In this document: piece after piece, positions 33,671 to 45,900 of the stretch
How positions within the stretch are numbered: position 1 is the stretch's first letter
How the letters are laid out: every line of letters begins with the position of its first letter
Assembly: GCA_021397845.1 (NCBI GenBank)
Contig: CM038052.1
Location: 149,384,854-149,448,853, forward strand
Direction: 5' to 3'
Length of the DNA: 64,000 bases
Source of the DNA: Areca catechu
Taxonomy: Eukaryota > Streptophyta > Magnoliopsida > Arecales > Arecaceae
Notes under the pieces: model-generated
Seen by the model: the letters and a program-made list of their open reading frames with translations, nothing else
Databases searched by the model: none
What the model was told of the DNA's origin: nothing
Position numbers and translations under genes: made by a program

Positions 33671-34315
33671 CCCTTATCTTTTGATATTGACGCCCTTAAA
33701 TGAATTACGAAAATGATGGTACACAAATGATCTAATGAGATGTATCTAAGTTATGTTTCTGGATTTTTGATGGATGATAGTAGAAATAAGATAATGGAAA
33801 TGACAAAAGATGAAGCTAAATGCAAAATTAAACTATTTAAGAAATGAGAACATAAAAAGATGCACTTGCTGAAAATCTTAGAATAGATTTTCCTCTCAGG
33901 TAGTATTCCAGCTTGTAGAAATTCTACAGGATGCAATAAAATCTAAAAAAATTATCAAAAATACTATCAATTATGTGTGATCTAACAAAATAAAAAACAA
34001 AAAGTTTGGAGGTTCTTACAAACAATAACACTTAAAACAACAAACCATGTATGGAAAGGAAAAAAATGCAGAAATTAAAAGAAGATGAGATCTAATGATG
34101 CAAAAATTTTCTTTTAGATTTTAAAAACTTTTTTTCTTGTGTTCCCCTTCAAAGGTCAATCACAGTGGCACCCCTACATACCTTAGGAGATCCCCTTGGA
34201 ATGGGAGGGGAGGGTCTTGAAACCCTACTTTTCTCCTAAGACCCGATGGCCTGGTGAAGCACCTAATCCAAGTACTTAAGAAGTGCTAAGTCCTAACCAT
34301 GATCTGATACCAAGA

Positions 34316-35674
34316 TGATGGGGGACGGTTATGAGATGATGCAATTCATATGAAATCAGTAATAAGCAAATGAATGATGAAGTAAATAAACATAGCAATT
34401 CAAGTAATGAAATAGGAATCTAAATATTAAACTTAACTAGAAACGAGACCGATCAAAGAGAATAAGAGGAGGACCTTCGTGGTTAAGAAATCACTCAGAT
34501 TAGGGTTTAGTATTCTAATAATTACAGATCTGAAAAAATATCAAAGAGGGTTATCCGGCAATTAATAATTATGACTTTAGCACTAGGAACACTCAAAGAA
34601 GAACATTCGAGATGACAGGGAGATTTCTTAGATTGCAGGGTTTCTTGTATCCGGTTCCTTGGCACAGGAGACCTTCTTCGGAGTCTAGAAATTTGGGGAT
34701 CCTGCAATAAAAGAAAGATGTAGGGGAAGGTTAGAGGGAAAGGTTGAGATGGAGAAGTGATGGAAAATGTGAAAGGAAGCTCGGAGTAGTATGGTTGAAG
34801 ATCTTCTTTGGCTTCATTTGGATGATGACTCTTGGCAGGAACTTGGAAAAACTCCTTGGATGATTGATTTCATCAAAGAGGTGGAAGAGATGTAGACTCT
34901 TGAAAGCTCCTTGTGTTGGCCGAATAGACTAAGAGGGAGGGGGGGAAGATAGGTTTGAAGAGGGAAGTTGGAAGAAGAAGAGCACTCTAGGCCTCACGCC
35001 CACCCTCTCACAGGGGACCAAGTATTCAAGCAAGGGAAATTTCTTTCAAGAAAACTTTCATCTCATTCATTTAATTTTCAGCATTGTCTTACAAGAAGGT
35101 TTGGAGCCTTTATTTTATAGACTTCCAAGCCTTTTGAAATTCAAAATTAGAATTACACCTAAATGAAGGAGAGAATGATGGGCGATTTCTTGATGAGAGG
35201 CACTGAATGTGGAGGAGAATGAGGCTTCATTTGAATTTTGAAATCTTTCTTCTCTTGGTTCTTGATGAGGCAGTTGAATGTGGAGGAGAATGAGGCTTCA
35301 TTCGAATTTGAAATCATTCTTCCCTTGGGCGACCATCAAAGGTGAGGTGTCCAGGTGATGTGGCGAAGTGGAGTGATGACGTGGCCTCCAAGTTGGTGAT
35401 CCCATGGTCCATGCGCCGACTTTCCTTATTTGGACTTGATGTGCTTGAAATCAGAGTGGACTTGTTGTGCTAAAACTAGATTGGACTCGGACTGAACTAC
35501 TCTTGACTCAATTGTAATAAAGAACCTAATTACAGGACTTAGTTAACCAAATGAAATAAATACAGGACTCAATTAAACTTATTGCAGGATCCAGACTCTC
35601 AATCTTCCATCCATAAGGAGTCTAGCTTTATCTGTACTGGTTGAAGTCTCTTCCTGAGCCTGGTGCCCGCACCA
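34316..35674 (-). repeat. 5' LTR of element B
   Basis: 1359 bp; on the minus strand TGGTGCGGGCACCAGG to GTCCCCCATCA. A minus-strand TATA-like box lies at about 35108-35122. Closely similar to 29696-31073, with small indels. Confidence 0.93.
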
Positions 35675-35679
35675 AGGTG

Positions 35680-35911
35680 CATGTAGATCAGTACGACCAT
35701 AGTACCCACTAGAAACTCTTGTTGCATAGGGGTTTTCATTTCTCTACATGAGTGTGAGAGATCTGAAGAAATAGTGAGATCATATTTATTTCATAAGGAT
35801 TTTAAAATAAAATATAAAAGATTAAGTACAAATATCTAAGTAGAATTCCTTCTTTTTTAGTTAACCTTGTGAGTTTCCAATCCTTTAGCCTGAATTCTTG
35901 AGTTCAACTGA
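35680..35911. other. unassigned junction between elements B/E and D
   Basis: AT-rich, no domain and no LTR end recognised. It should hold the sequence interrupted by B and the start of D, but neither the primer-binding site nor the 5' LTR of D is visible. A deletion before or after B inserted is likely. Confidence 0.4.
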
Positions 35912-36640
35912 TTGACTAGAATGAACTACAATGATTGGCTTAAAAATCTCAAAATATTTTTAAATTCTAAAAAGATAGGCTATGTACTTGACCAAGACCT
36001 CCTTACATTACCAAATCGTCTAATTGCTAATCAACCGACAACATTTCACAAATGGAAGGATTATGAAATAAGGTTAAGTGCAAAATCTTGGCATTGATGT
36101 CTGATAAATTGAATGCCAGCATCAGGATATCAAGAATGTCAAGGCTATAATAACTCACCTATCGAGTTTATGGTGAGCATAGCTGACTGTGTTATCCAAA
36201 AGACTCTTTAATACGAAGATGCACGAAGGGCAGTCAGTCCATGATCATCATTTGATAATGATTAAGGATTTGGAAGAGCTTGAGAAGATTGAGATGACTA
36301 TCTACATGGAATTGCAAGTGGATTTGATCTTACAATTCCTTAGTAGTTCATATGGGTAGTTTATGGTAAATAACCATATGAACAAGATTGATAGCACTTT
36401 GCCTAAATCATTGAACATGTTGGTGACTATTGAGGAAACCTTAAAAGTTTAATGGGTACTATTCTTGTATAGAGTAGGCATCTGCTTCCAAGAGAAAGTC
36501 TATTTGGAAGAAGAAGATGTCGGCAAAGAAATAAAAGCAAGAAGGCAAGCCAAAGAAGGATGCTTCCAAGAAAGGGGCTGATAAGGATAAATGTTTTCAT
36601 TGTAATGTTGATGGCCACTAGAAGAGGAATTGTGTTATAT
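35912..36640 (+). pseudogene. gag of copia element D
   Basis: Begins with MNYNDWLKNLKIFLNSKK, the conserved start of many copia Gag proteins, and ends with a CCHC knuckle CFHCNVDGH (36592-36633) in which a Trp codon has become TAG just after the His. Stops and shifts separate the two parts. Confidence 0.8.
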
Positions 36641-36649
36641 ACCTAGAAT

Positions 36650-37998
36650 ACTTAAAAAGAAATAAGAAGAAGGATACATTTTGGAAGGTATGTTAGATCT
36701 GCTTATAGTTGAAACTAACAATTGCATATGGATGCATCTTGTTCCTGAGTAAATAGTGAGTGCCATGGATCTTAGAATTTTATAGATGAAATAGACCTAA
36801 AGTATAAATGGTACCTCAGGCTTAGCCATATAGAGAGAAAATGACTAATGGTTTGGAAAAAAGATAGGTTCTTTGGGTTCATTGACTACCGAGTCATCTA
36901 GTTTGTGAATCCTATCTGCAATATAAGATGACCAAGCCACCTTTTATGGCACAAAGAAAAAAAGGGACCATTAATATACTTACCCTGATACTTTATGATG
37001 TATGCAGCTCATTTGATGAGCTGGCCAGGAGAGATTCCCTTTACTTCATCACCTTAATTAATGATCATTCATAGTATAGGTATATATATATATATGAGAT
37101 ACAAATCTGAATTTTTTGAAAAGTTCTAAAGAATTCAGATATGAAGTAATGAAGAAAACTAGAATACTCATAGGGATTCTTCAATCAAATGAGGGTTTAA
37201 TGCCTCAGTGGGAGTTTTTATATCATCTCATGAAAATTTGCATAGTCTTATAATGGATTAGTTCTAGAACTCCTCTATGGGATCTTAGTGTGGTGGAATC
37301 GTGTCCTATTGGATACGGTTTGGTCCATGATGAGCTTTACTACTTGTTTATTTAAGGATATGCATTGCTTAGGATTATCTATTGAATAAGGTTCCCTCTA
37401 AATCTATTCCTACCATGCATATGAGGTATGGGATGGTCCAGGTCTTGGTCATCTCAAGATTTGGGAATATCCAGCTCATGTCAAAAGATAGCAGGTAGAC
37501 AAACTAAAGGCTAAGGTTAGGAAAGCTCATTTTGTAGGATATCCTAAAGAGTCATTAGGATATTACTTTTACTTCCTAAAGGATCACAATGTGATTGTGA
37601 GTCGACATGCCATACTCTTGAAAAAATAGTTTATCTAAGATGGAGATAATGGGAGGTAAATTAAGCTTGAAGAGAAAGTCTCTAAAGAGCAATGAGTTGT
37701 AGATCCTATAGAACCTATTTATATTGAGCTAGTAGATGTAGTATCTCCTCCACCTCATAGATCTAGTAGGATCTTCCATTCTCCTGAAAGATACATAGGT
37801 ATGATTCAAGAAGATGCAAAAAAAATGTTCCTTGTAGGAGATAGGGAATATAGAAATGATCTCAAAACCTATAATGAGGTGATGTTAAATATCGACTTCG
37901 AGAAATGGTTAAATTCTATGAAGTTAGAAATTGACTCCATGCATTCCAACCAAGTATTAACCTTAGTAGATCTATTAAAAAGGTACAATACTTATTGA
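36650..37998 (+). pseudogene. integrase region of copia element D
   Basis: Mostly degenerate. The best part is AKVRKAHFVGYPKESLGYYF (about 37508-37570), followed by DHNVIVSRHAILLKK and a clear open stretch at 37801-37998 (MIQEDAKKMFLVGDREYRND, then EKWLNSMKLEIDSM), which is the linker to RT. The protease and pre-integrase parts near 36660-36800 are barely readable. Confidence 0.7.
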
Positions 37999-38009
37999 AT
38001 ATAAATGGA

Positions 38010-38890
38010 TCTACACAAGGAGAAATAAAATTGGATGGAAAGAGTAGAGACCCTTAATGCGAGGCTTATAGTGAAAGGTGAAGATTTTTTGCTAGTGGCT
38101 ATGCAAAGTCTATTCAGACATTGTAACTATTGTAGCATATCATGATATCTTGTAGACATATGAAAAAACTACTTTCATGAAGGGATATCATATGAAGACA
38201 TCTATGAAAAATAGCCTTTTGGATTTTACTTCTAGTGATGGGGATCACAAAGTCTGCAAGCTACATAGATCTATATATGGATTAAATCAAGCATCTTAAA
38301 GTTGGAATACTCATTTCATCGATGTGATCGAATCATTTGATTTTATTAAGAATGAGGAGAAACCTTATGTTTACAAGAAGGTTAGTGGGAGTACTGATAT
38401 GTTCCTCATACTATACATGGACAACATTCTCCTTATTGGGAATGACATTCCCATGATGATCTCAGTCAAAAGATAGTTGTCCAAAGAATTTTCTATGAAA
38501 GGCCTTGGAAAAGTATCTTATATTTTGGGAATAAAGGTTTGTAAAGATAGATATAAAAGAATGCTTAGCCTTTTATGAAAAATATATATAGAGGAGGTGC
38601 TGAAAAAGTTTAGTATGGAAAACTCTAAGAAGGGGCTTCTATCCCTTATGCATGGTATTTCTCTCTCTAATAAAATGTATCCCGATATATTTAAGGAGAT
38701 TTAGTACATGAGCAAGATCACTTATGCTTCAGCCATAGGGAGCCTCATGTATACCATATTATGTACATGACCTAATATAGCCCTTACCATGAGTGTCATG
38801 AGAAAGTATTAGTTAAATCTAGGTGAAGAACACTGGATGACTATGAAGAATATCCTTAAGTACTTGAGAATGACTAAGGATTTTTTTTCT
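38010..38890 (+). pseudogene. reverse transcriptase of copia element D
   Basis: Words are SIYGLNQAS near 38270, YVYKKVSGSTDMFLILYMDN near 38360-38420 and IGSLMYTILCT near 38735. The catalytic box reads YMDNIL instead of YVDDML, so the second Asp is lost. Several frame changes and stops. Confidence 0.8.
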
Positions 38891-38911
38891 TAGTTTATTG
38901 GAGGAGGATTT
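38700..38911 (+). pseudogene. RNase H of copia element D, first half
   Basis: Ends with LKYLRMTKDFF and GGGF at the insertion point of C. The second half resumes at 47117 (ELQVEGYINLDFMSDTDDRK). Confidence 0.75.
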
Positions 38912-40152
38912 TGGTGCAGACACCAAAGGCACCAGAATAAGATAGAGGCTTCTCAATTCTCTGTGGATCACTTAGCTACTTTTAAGACCATTGTAATAAA
39001 GCTTAGTTCATCCAAGTTGTCTTTATTTGAGTCCTGTATTAGTCAGCTCATATTGAGCTAGTCCAGTCCAGTGCTAGTCAGCTCATGTTGAGCTAATTTT
39101 ATTTTTCGGAGTCCTGACCAAACACATTGAAGACTCAAGACCACATCATACAAGTGAAGACCAAGTCCAATCAGATTGAAGACATGGAAGAATAACCCAA
39201 GTCCAACCTAGATTGAAGATTTGAAGACTCCAGGAGGAGAAATCAGAAACCCTGGACCAGTCGGAAGCAAAATTGGGCCAGCCTAGGCCCAGGAGGGAGC
39301 TAGGGTGCCAAGTCCTTATGGTGACCACCCTTGGTCAGCCACTTAGAGTCACCCTCTTGGCTGACCAAGGCAAGGAGAGAGGGAGAGATTGTAGGGATTT
39401 TTTCTATCCTGGGTTTCCTTATTTTCTAGCTAGGATTTGGATGGAAATAAGACTCATATGTAATTACTTATGTATCCTTACTTGGAGCCCAAGGCTATGG
39501 GTCTATTTAAAAGACCCTAGTCTCTTGTATGAGAGCAATCTTTGATATATAAAATTCTATTGAGTTCTTCTCTTGCTGTGTCCCTCCCTGCTATGTGCAT
39601 TAAGGGATCTTGAAGTCCTGCCGAAGTGCTGTCCAAAGAAACCCTAGCCGACCAACCTTCTTCAAGCCTTTCTTCCTCACGCCTGTTATAGTTTTCCTGA
39701 AATTTTTTATTATTTCCCTCCTTGTTTGATCACCCCTAATGGTTGTTTGCAGGTCCTCGAGTTCTTATGAATCCAACAACTCCAACCGGGCCGCAATCGG
39801 ACCACCAAGCAGAAAGCCGGGTATCCACGACTCTCTGACTTGGTTTTCCAAGCCGCATCCATCGAGGATGAGTGATCTCTTTGCTGCAATCTTCATCAGG
39901 CACTTCAGACATTGCCTGGTACACCCCCTCTACCACCAGTAATTTTATTGTAGGAGATCTAGCCCTAACCGAGGCTTCTCAGCCCCGGCAATCCCTCTTT
40001 ACTGCTTTCCTAGGTCCTAATCTGCATGAGTAGCTTTTAAAATTCATATAGAATTATCTACATCATATTTTGATATTATATTTGGGATTTAACCACCTCA
40101 TCCAACCCATAAAACACAAAAAAATAATCGCATGCATATTAGTTCCGCATCA
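38912..40152 (+). repeat. 5' LTR of element C
   Basis: Starts TGGTGCAGACACCA and ends TTCCGCATCA. Likely TATA box CTATTTAAAAG at 39503-39513. Confidence 0.93.
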
Positions 40153-40154
40153 TC

Positions 40155-40166
40155 TGGTATCAGAGC
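40155..40166 (+). promoter_or_regulatory. primer-binding site of element C
   Basis: TGGTATCAGAGC, initiator-methionine tRNA type, two bases after the 5' LTR. Confidence 0.9.
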
Positions 40167-40569
40167 TTAGATTAGGCTTGTTTTCTGCATCCTTTACAGT
40201 CCATATATGCTCTATTCTTTTAATTATTTCTCTCTGCTTAAAACTCTAAAAATTTCAATTTTTATTTTTTTGGATTCATATTAATTCAAATTATTTTACA
40301 GAATTTTTGCAGATTTTATTTTGGTCTGTGAAGTTTTTGCAAGCCGAAATACAACCTGCAAATTCTTGGCTCTATTTTTTCAGCAAGACAACTTTGGAAG
40401 GTTTAGGGTTTTGTTCAGCATCTCTTTGCATATCTTTTATTTTAGTATGTTTCTAGCATATTAGGTCATTGTTTGCAAATCATATTTCTATAAAATAATA
40501 TGTATATATAAAAGCTACCTAAAATATTGAAACCCTAATTTGCATCTTTATCCGCCTGCCATCATTGCA

Positions 40570-41010
40570 TAACTTACTTTAAGGGCACTCTCTTTATGCC
40601 AGATAAGGGAAGGAGGTCATTACCTTTCCTTAGCCCAAAACCACCACCTTTGCATCCTATCCTAAGCCTAACCTAAAATCTATTAGACTTAATTTGCCCT
40701 AGTGGGCTAGGGACACCAACTGGTCGGGTCCGAGCTAGTGTTAGATCACTGTGTCAAGCTAACTTATGTGTGCCTTGTGCTTAGTGTCTAGAATGGTGGT
40801 TTAGGGATTCAATCTCGAAGGGCTTGTGTGCTGGTCCCTACCTGGCCAATCTCTGATTGGTGTCTAGGATTGGCAATCAGGGACCTAACACTCCCCTTAC
40901 ACCTGCCTGGCTGAGTATAGGGTTACTATAGGCTAGTTTGCCACCCTGATTGAGCACCTAGTTTTGGACTCTAGGTCTAGGGAGCTGTAGTTGATTTGAT
41001 CGAGTCTTGC
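40570..41010 (+). other. conserved leader of element C
   Basis: Homologous by eye to 19800-20259 of A. Contains the hairpin CCCTAGTGGGCTAGGG (40697-40712), GTGTCTAGAATGGTGGTTTA, and GGCCAATC paired with GATTGGC. The first 400 bases after the primer site (40167-40569) are AT-rich with nothing recognised. Confidence 0.75.
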
Positions 41011-42500
41011 ATGAGCACTAGATCAGGAGCATCATATCATCCACCATCTCCACTTTTGGCTGAACCCATGGATAACTTTGAAGCCCAAATGAAAGCCCTT
41101 ACTGAGCAGCTAACCCAATCCATGGCCTAGATGATTACCCAGTTAACTACCCAGATGACTACCTAGATGACCCAATTAACTTAGTCCGGTACGCAAACCA
41201 ACAATAGACTTGAACATCTTGCCAATAGGTTTGATCAGTTAGAGGGCAGTGTAGGGACCCTAAAGAGAACCCATGGGTCACAGTCTGAGCCAGATCCTGA
41301 GTCACCACTCCATCCTAGGAGGACCCCTCACCATGACCCTTATTATGATACTGAACTAGGAGGACCCCAAACCCTGATCCATACTTGAGGCTGAGCCTAG
41401 GAGAGCCTATCATCATGACCCAATCCCAGAGGTCCGTCTTAGAAGACCCAATCAGGATTTTGTAGACCAGGAAGATAGATCTTATAGATACATTAAGCTT
41501 GATGCCCCCACTTTTGATGGATGTCTTGATCCTAAGGTCTATATAGATTGGGAGGGAGAGATTGATCAATATTTTGAGTGGTATGACATGACGGAGGAGT
41601 GTAAGTTTAGGTTTGCTAAGCTTAAGTTGGTCTGGGAGGCCAGGTTACTTTGGGCTAGTGTCGAGAGAACCCTTAGACTAGGAGGGCGTGATCCTATAGT
41701 CACCTGGTGGGCCATGAAGGGTAAGCTTAGGTCAAAATACGTTCCACCTTCATATCGTTGTGGTTTACTGGATCAGTGGCAGTGACTGAATCAGGGTAGC
41801 AGGAGTATAGATGAGTACATCACTAAATTTGATGAGTATTCTATGTGATGTGATTTAAACGAGTATGAGGATATTGTTCTGTCTAGGTTTAGAGCTGGAC
41901 GAGATATGACATTAAGAAGGAGCTCTATATGAGAGAGGCTAGAGACCTGGACCATGCTTACCAGATTGCTAGGGATCATGAGCGTTTCCAGAGGGGGCCC
42001 GTCTATCATAAACCTGAGCCCACTAGATATCCTAGTCAATACCCAGGAGCTAACCAATCTACACAGAGCCGACCCATGCCTAGTCGACCTAGTCCGAGTC
42101 GACCCAGTCCTAATTAGCCAGGCCCGAGTCGACCCCAGCCTAGTACTCCTTTGACCCATAGGGATGATCGAGGTAAATCTGTAGAGGTCAATAAGAGTTA
42201 CACTCCCTAGAAGACCTGTTTTAGATGTAAGAAACCAGACCACTTTATGCACCAATGCCCAGCCGCCCTATACTTAGGTGAGCTAGTGGAAGAAGAGCCT
42301 GAACCCGTAGCTAAACCTGAGGGAGAGATCTATGAGGTCGATGATCAGTTGATAGACGAGTATGAAGGTGAGGAGGAGGAACCTGAGTCTGAGAACCAAT
42401 TAGGAGTGGTTAGGTGCATTTTAACCCAAACCCTAGTTAAGGAAGATTGGCATAGGACAAGCATCCTACAGACTTTTGTTAAGGTAGGGGGTAGATACTT
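41011..42500 (+). pseudogene. gag of element C
   Basis: Start MSTRSGASYHPP at 41011. The capsid region shows CKFRFAKLKLVWEARLLW (41597 on) and YRCGLLDQWQ, and downstream a zinc knuckle CFRCKKPDHFMHQC (42217-42257). Repeated Gln codons in the N-terminal part have become TAG (MITQL and MTQLT repeats near 41130-41180). The acidic linker EIYEVDDQLIDEYEGEEEE follows. Several shifts exist between 41390 and 41930. Confidence 0.85.
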
Positions 42501-44160
42501 AAGATCATCATAGACAATGGGAGTTGTGTCAATGTCGTCTTTGCCAATACTGTTAAATCTTTAGGGTTGACCATAGTTCCCCATCCTAACCCTTACAAAG
42601 TTTCTTGAGTAGATTCCACCTCCATCTAGATTCAAGCTAGGTGCCAAATCTTAGTTAGACTGCAAACCTATGAGGAAAAGATTTGGTGTGATGTCATCCC
42701 CATGGAAGTGAGTAGCATCATTCTAGGTAGACCTTGGCTTTTTGATCATGATGCAACCCTGTATGGTCGAACCAATGTTTGTGCTTTTAACTACCATGGG
42801 AATAAGTTTGTTATCCACCCAGCTCCCCCTAGAGACCCAGTTAAGAGAGGTTCTAGTAGCCTTAAGGACAAGAAACCTGGAGTTAATTTGATTAAGGCTA
42901 GGGAGTTAGAAAAGGAGATTGCTGAGGGTAACCCTATGTGGATCTTGACCACCAAAGAAATACATGAACCAACCCAAAAGGAGTACCCTAGAGAAATTGT
43001 TGAGACTCTGAAAGAATTTGAGGATGTCTTCCTTGAGGATTTACCTGATCAATTACCATCCCTTAGAGACATCCAACATGCAATAGACTTAGTCCCAGGA
43101 GCCACTTTACCTAACCTTCCTCATTATAGAATGAATCCCAATGAGCATCAAGAATTACAGAAACAAGTGGGAGAATTACTTAGGAAGGGTTTCATTAGGG
43201 AAAGCTTGAGTCCATGTGCAGTCCCTGCTCTACTGACCCCTAAGAAAGATGGTACCTGGAGGATGTGTATAGAGAGTAGAGCTATCAACAAGATAATTGT
43301 GAAGTATAGGTTTTCCATCCCCCAATTGGATGATATGTTAGACATGATGGCTGGAGCCAAAGTTTTCTCAAAGATAGACCTTAAGAGTGGCTATCATCAG
43401 GTTAGGATTAGACCTGGGGATGAGTGGAAAACCTCATTCAAGACTAAGGATAGCCTGTTTGAGTGGGTTGTGATGCCTTTCGGACTTTCCAATGCACCAT
43501 GTACATTTATGAGGATTATGACCCAGGTCCTGAAAGAGTATACCTGAAAATTTGTTGTGGTCTACTTTGATGATATCTTGATTTATAGCAAGACTAAGAA
43601 GGACCACCTTAGTCATCTAAGACTAGTATGCCAGACCCTTAGGGAGAATAGCCTCTATGCCAACTTTAAAAAGTGTGAGTTCATGACACATAAGATTATC
43701 TTCCTAGGTTTTGTTGTCACCTCTGAGGGAGTTTCTACAGATCCTAAAAAGGTTAAGGCAATTGTTGAGTGGCCTACACCCACTAGTGTCCACAATGTGC
43801 ATAGTTTTCATGACCTAGCAACCTTTTACAGGAGATTTATTAGGAATTTTAGTATAGTCGTCGCACCTATCACTGATTGCATTAGGAAGGGTACATTTAA
43901 GTGGACCAAAGCAGCTGATAAGGCCTTCCTGGAGCTTAAGGATAAGATGACCCATGCACCCATCCTTAGATTACCTGACTTCACTAAGGTGTTTGAGGTC
44001 ACTTGCGATGCCTAAAGAGTAGGAATAGGTGGGGTACTAAGTCAAGAGAATCACCCAGTAGCCTTCTTCAGTAAGAAGCTGAATGAGGCTAAACTTAAGT
44101 ACTCTACCTATGATAAGAAATTTTATGCAGTAGCCCAGGCCCTTAGATATTGGAGACATT
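42500..44160 (+). pseudogene. protease and reverse transcriptase of element C
   Basis: Protease: IIIDNGSCVNVV near 42503, then IILGRPWLFDHDATLYGR near 42718. RT begins with FEDVFLEDLPDQLPSLRDIQ, then YRMNPNEHQEL, TPKKDGTWRMC, FSKIDLKSGYHQVRI and the catalytic YFDD at 43563-43574. RNase H1 starts near 43910 (FKWTKAADKAFLELK). A TGA at 43545-43547 falls just before the catalytic box and a TAA near 44014 lies in the RNase H start (TCDA then VGIGGVLSQ). Confidence 0.9.
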
Positions 44161-45900
44161 ACTTACTAATGCAGGAGTTTGTCTTATTTTCTGACCATGA
44201 GGCACTTCCGATTTCTAAACTCCCAAAAGAAACTTAACCCACGGCACGGTAAATGGATCGAGTACATTCAGGCCTACATCTTTATCCTGAAGCATCGTGC
44301 CGGTACTGAAAATAAGGTAGTAGATGCCCTGAGCCATAGGTCTTTGCTGTTAGGATCAGTTAGCACCCAAGTCATAGGGTTTGATAGGTTAAAGGATGAA
44401 TATGAAACCTACCCAGACTTTGGAGACATTTATCAGACCCTCAAGCTTGGACCATCTAGTACCCATAGTAAGTATACCATTCAGGATGGCTACCTTTTTC
44501 AAAACAATCGACTCTGTATTCTTAGAACTTTCCTTAGAGAGTTCCTAATTTGGGAGACCCATGCTGGAGGTTTAGCTGGTCACTTTGATAGAAATAAGAC
44601 AATCTTAGCGATAGAGGATCAGTTCTTTTGGCCAGGATTGAAAAGGCATGTTGCACAGATTATAGGGGTGTAGAACTTGTGTTGTTGCAAAACAGTAGAA
44701 GCAAAACACTAGTCTCTACACACCTTTTCAGTGCCTGATCGTCCTTGGCAGGACCTAAGTATGGGCTTCGTGTTAGGATTACCTAAGACCCAGAAGAAAC
44801 ATGATTCTATCTTTGTAGTGGTCGATAGGTTCTCTAAGATGGCTCACTTCATCTCCTGTTCCCAGACCTTTGATACGTCTAGAGTAGCCAAGCTCTTCTT
44901 AGATCATGTGGTTAGACTCCATGGCCTACCCAAGACCATCATATCTGATAGGGATGTTAGGTTCACTAGTTATTTCTAGAAAACCCTGTGGCACTCATTA
45001 GAGACCAAGCTTAAGTTTTCTACAGCCTACCTCCCTCAAACAGATGGCCAAACTGAAGTGGTGAACCATAGTTTAGGAAACCTCCTTAGATGCCTGGTAG
45101 GTGAACATACTGAAACTTGGGATCTATTATTGCCTAGAGCAGAGTTTGCCTACAATAGTTCAGTAAATAGGACAACGGGTAAGAGTCTTTTTGAGATAGT
45201 CCATGGGTATAAGCCTAATCGTCCCATTGATATGATTCCTTTACCTATTCATGCACGAGTCTCAAAGTCTGCAGAGTCATTCGCACAGCATATTAAAGAC
45301 TTGCACAAGGACATTAGCCAAAAGATAAACCTAAGCAATGAAACTTATAAAAAATTGGTTAATTCCCGAAGAAGGATCAAGGAATTTGATGTAGGAGATT
45401 TTGTCATGATTAGGCTTAGGCTTGAGCGGTTCCCACCCAGGATCGTTAAGAAGCTTCATGCTCATGGAGCTGGACCTTTTAAAGTGTCAAAGAAGGTTGG
45501 ATCAAATGCCTATGTGTTAGACTTGCCTTCGGATATGGGCATTAGTTCTACCTTCAATATTACAGACCTGGTTGAGTACAGGAAATTGGCAGCGATACCC
45601 AGTGAGTCTTTTGGACCTATCCCTTCTGTTGAGAGTGACCCTTACCCAGAGTGTCCACCAATTAATTGGCCTGAGAGAGGAGAACGGATCGAGCGTATCT
45701 TGGATGACCAAGCCATTACAACCCGGGGCCATAACTATCAATGCTTTCAAGTCCAATGGCAAGGCCGGCTAGAGTTGGACGATTTGACATGCAATTTCTC
45801 GAGAGGACATGCAATGCCTCGACCCAGACATTCTCGAGAGATATGTGAGCCAGCCTAATCTGCACTCGATAGGGTCAAGTTCCTCCTACCCTGGAAGAGT
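44160..45900 (+). pseudogene. RNase H end, integrase and chromodomain of element C
   Basis: Frame changes once near 44200. RNase H end: GKWIEYIQAYIFILKHR. Integrase: HAGGLAGHFDRNKT, then FVVVDRFSKMAHF, ISDRDVRFTSYF followed by TAG at 44977-44979, and TDGQTEVVNHSL with the third acidic residue. The C-terminal part has GAGPFKVSKKVGSNAYVLD and a chromodomain start YQCFQVQWQGRLELDD, then a shift; the other frame continues ISREDMQCLDPDILERYV and SYPGRVGADT into the 3' LTR. The zinc-binding cysteines near 44680 are lost to a small rearrangement. Confidence 0.9.

Larger units (their letters stand above)
29696..35674 (-). mobile_element. chromovirus LTR retrotransposon (element B), structurally complete, lacks capsid, RT and RNase H
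   Basis: LTRs are 34316-35674 (5') and 29696-31073 (3') on the minus strand, with target duplication AGGTG at 29691-29695 and 35675-35679. A primer-binding site TGGTATCAGATC (34301-34312 as its complement) follows the 5' LTR. The interior has the leader, the first part of gag, a protease, the acidic linker with the unassigned segment, and the integrase end with chromodomain. Most of gag and the whole RT, RNase H and integrase core are missing. It is non-autonomous, like A, but with a different LTR sequence and different losses. Confidence 0.92.

Noticed and set aside
37078..37098. AT dinucleotide run, also at 60757-60775
   Set aside because: Simple microsatellites of about ten units, common in plant DNA.
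39273..39545. 90-codon ORF in C 5' LTR
   Set aside because: Lies in U3 to R of the LTR and is not conserved as an ORF in the 3' LTR copy.
41791..42255. 154-codon minus-strand ORF
   Set aside because: It is antisense to the gag of C, which has clear conserved motifs on the plus strand.
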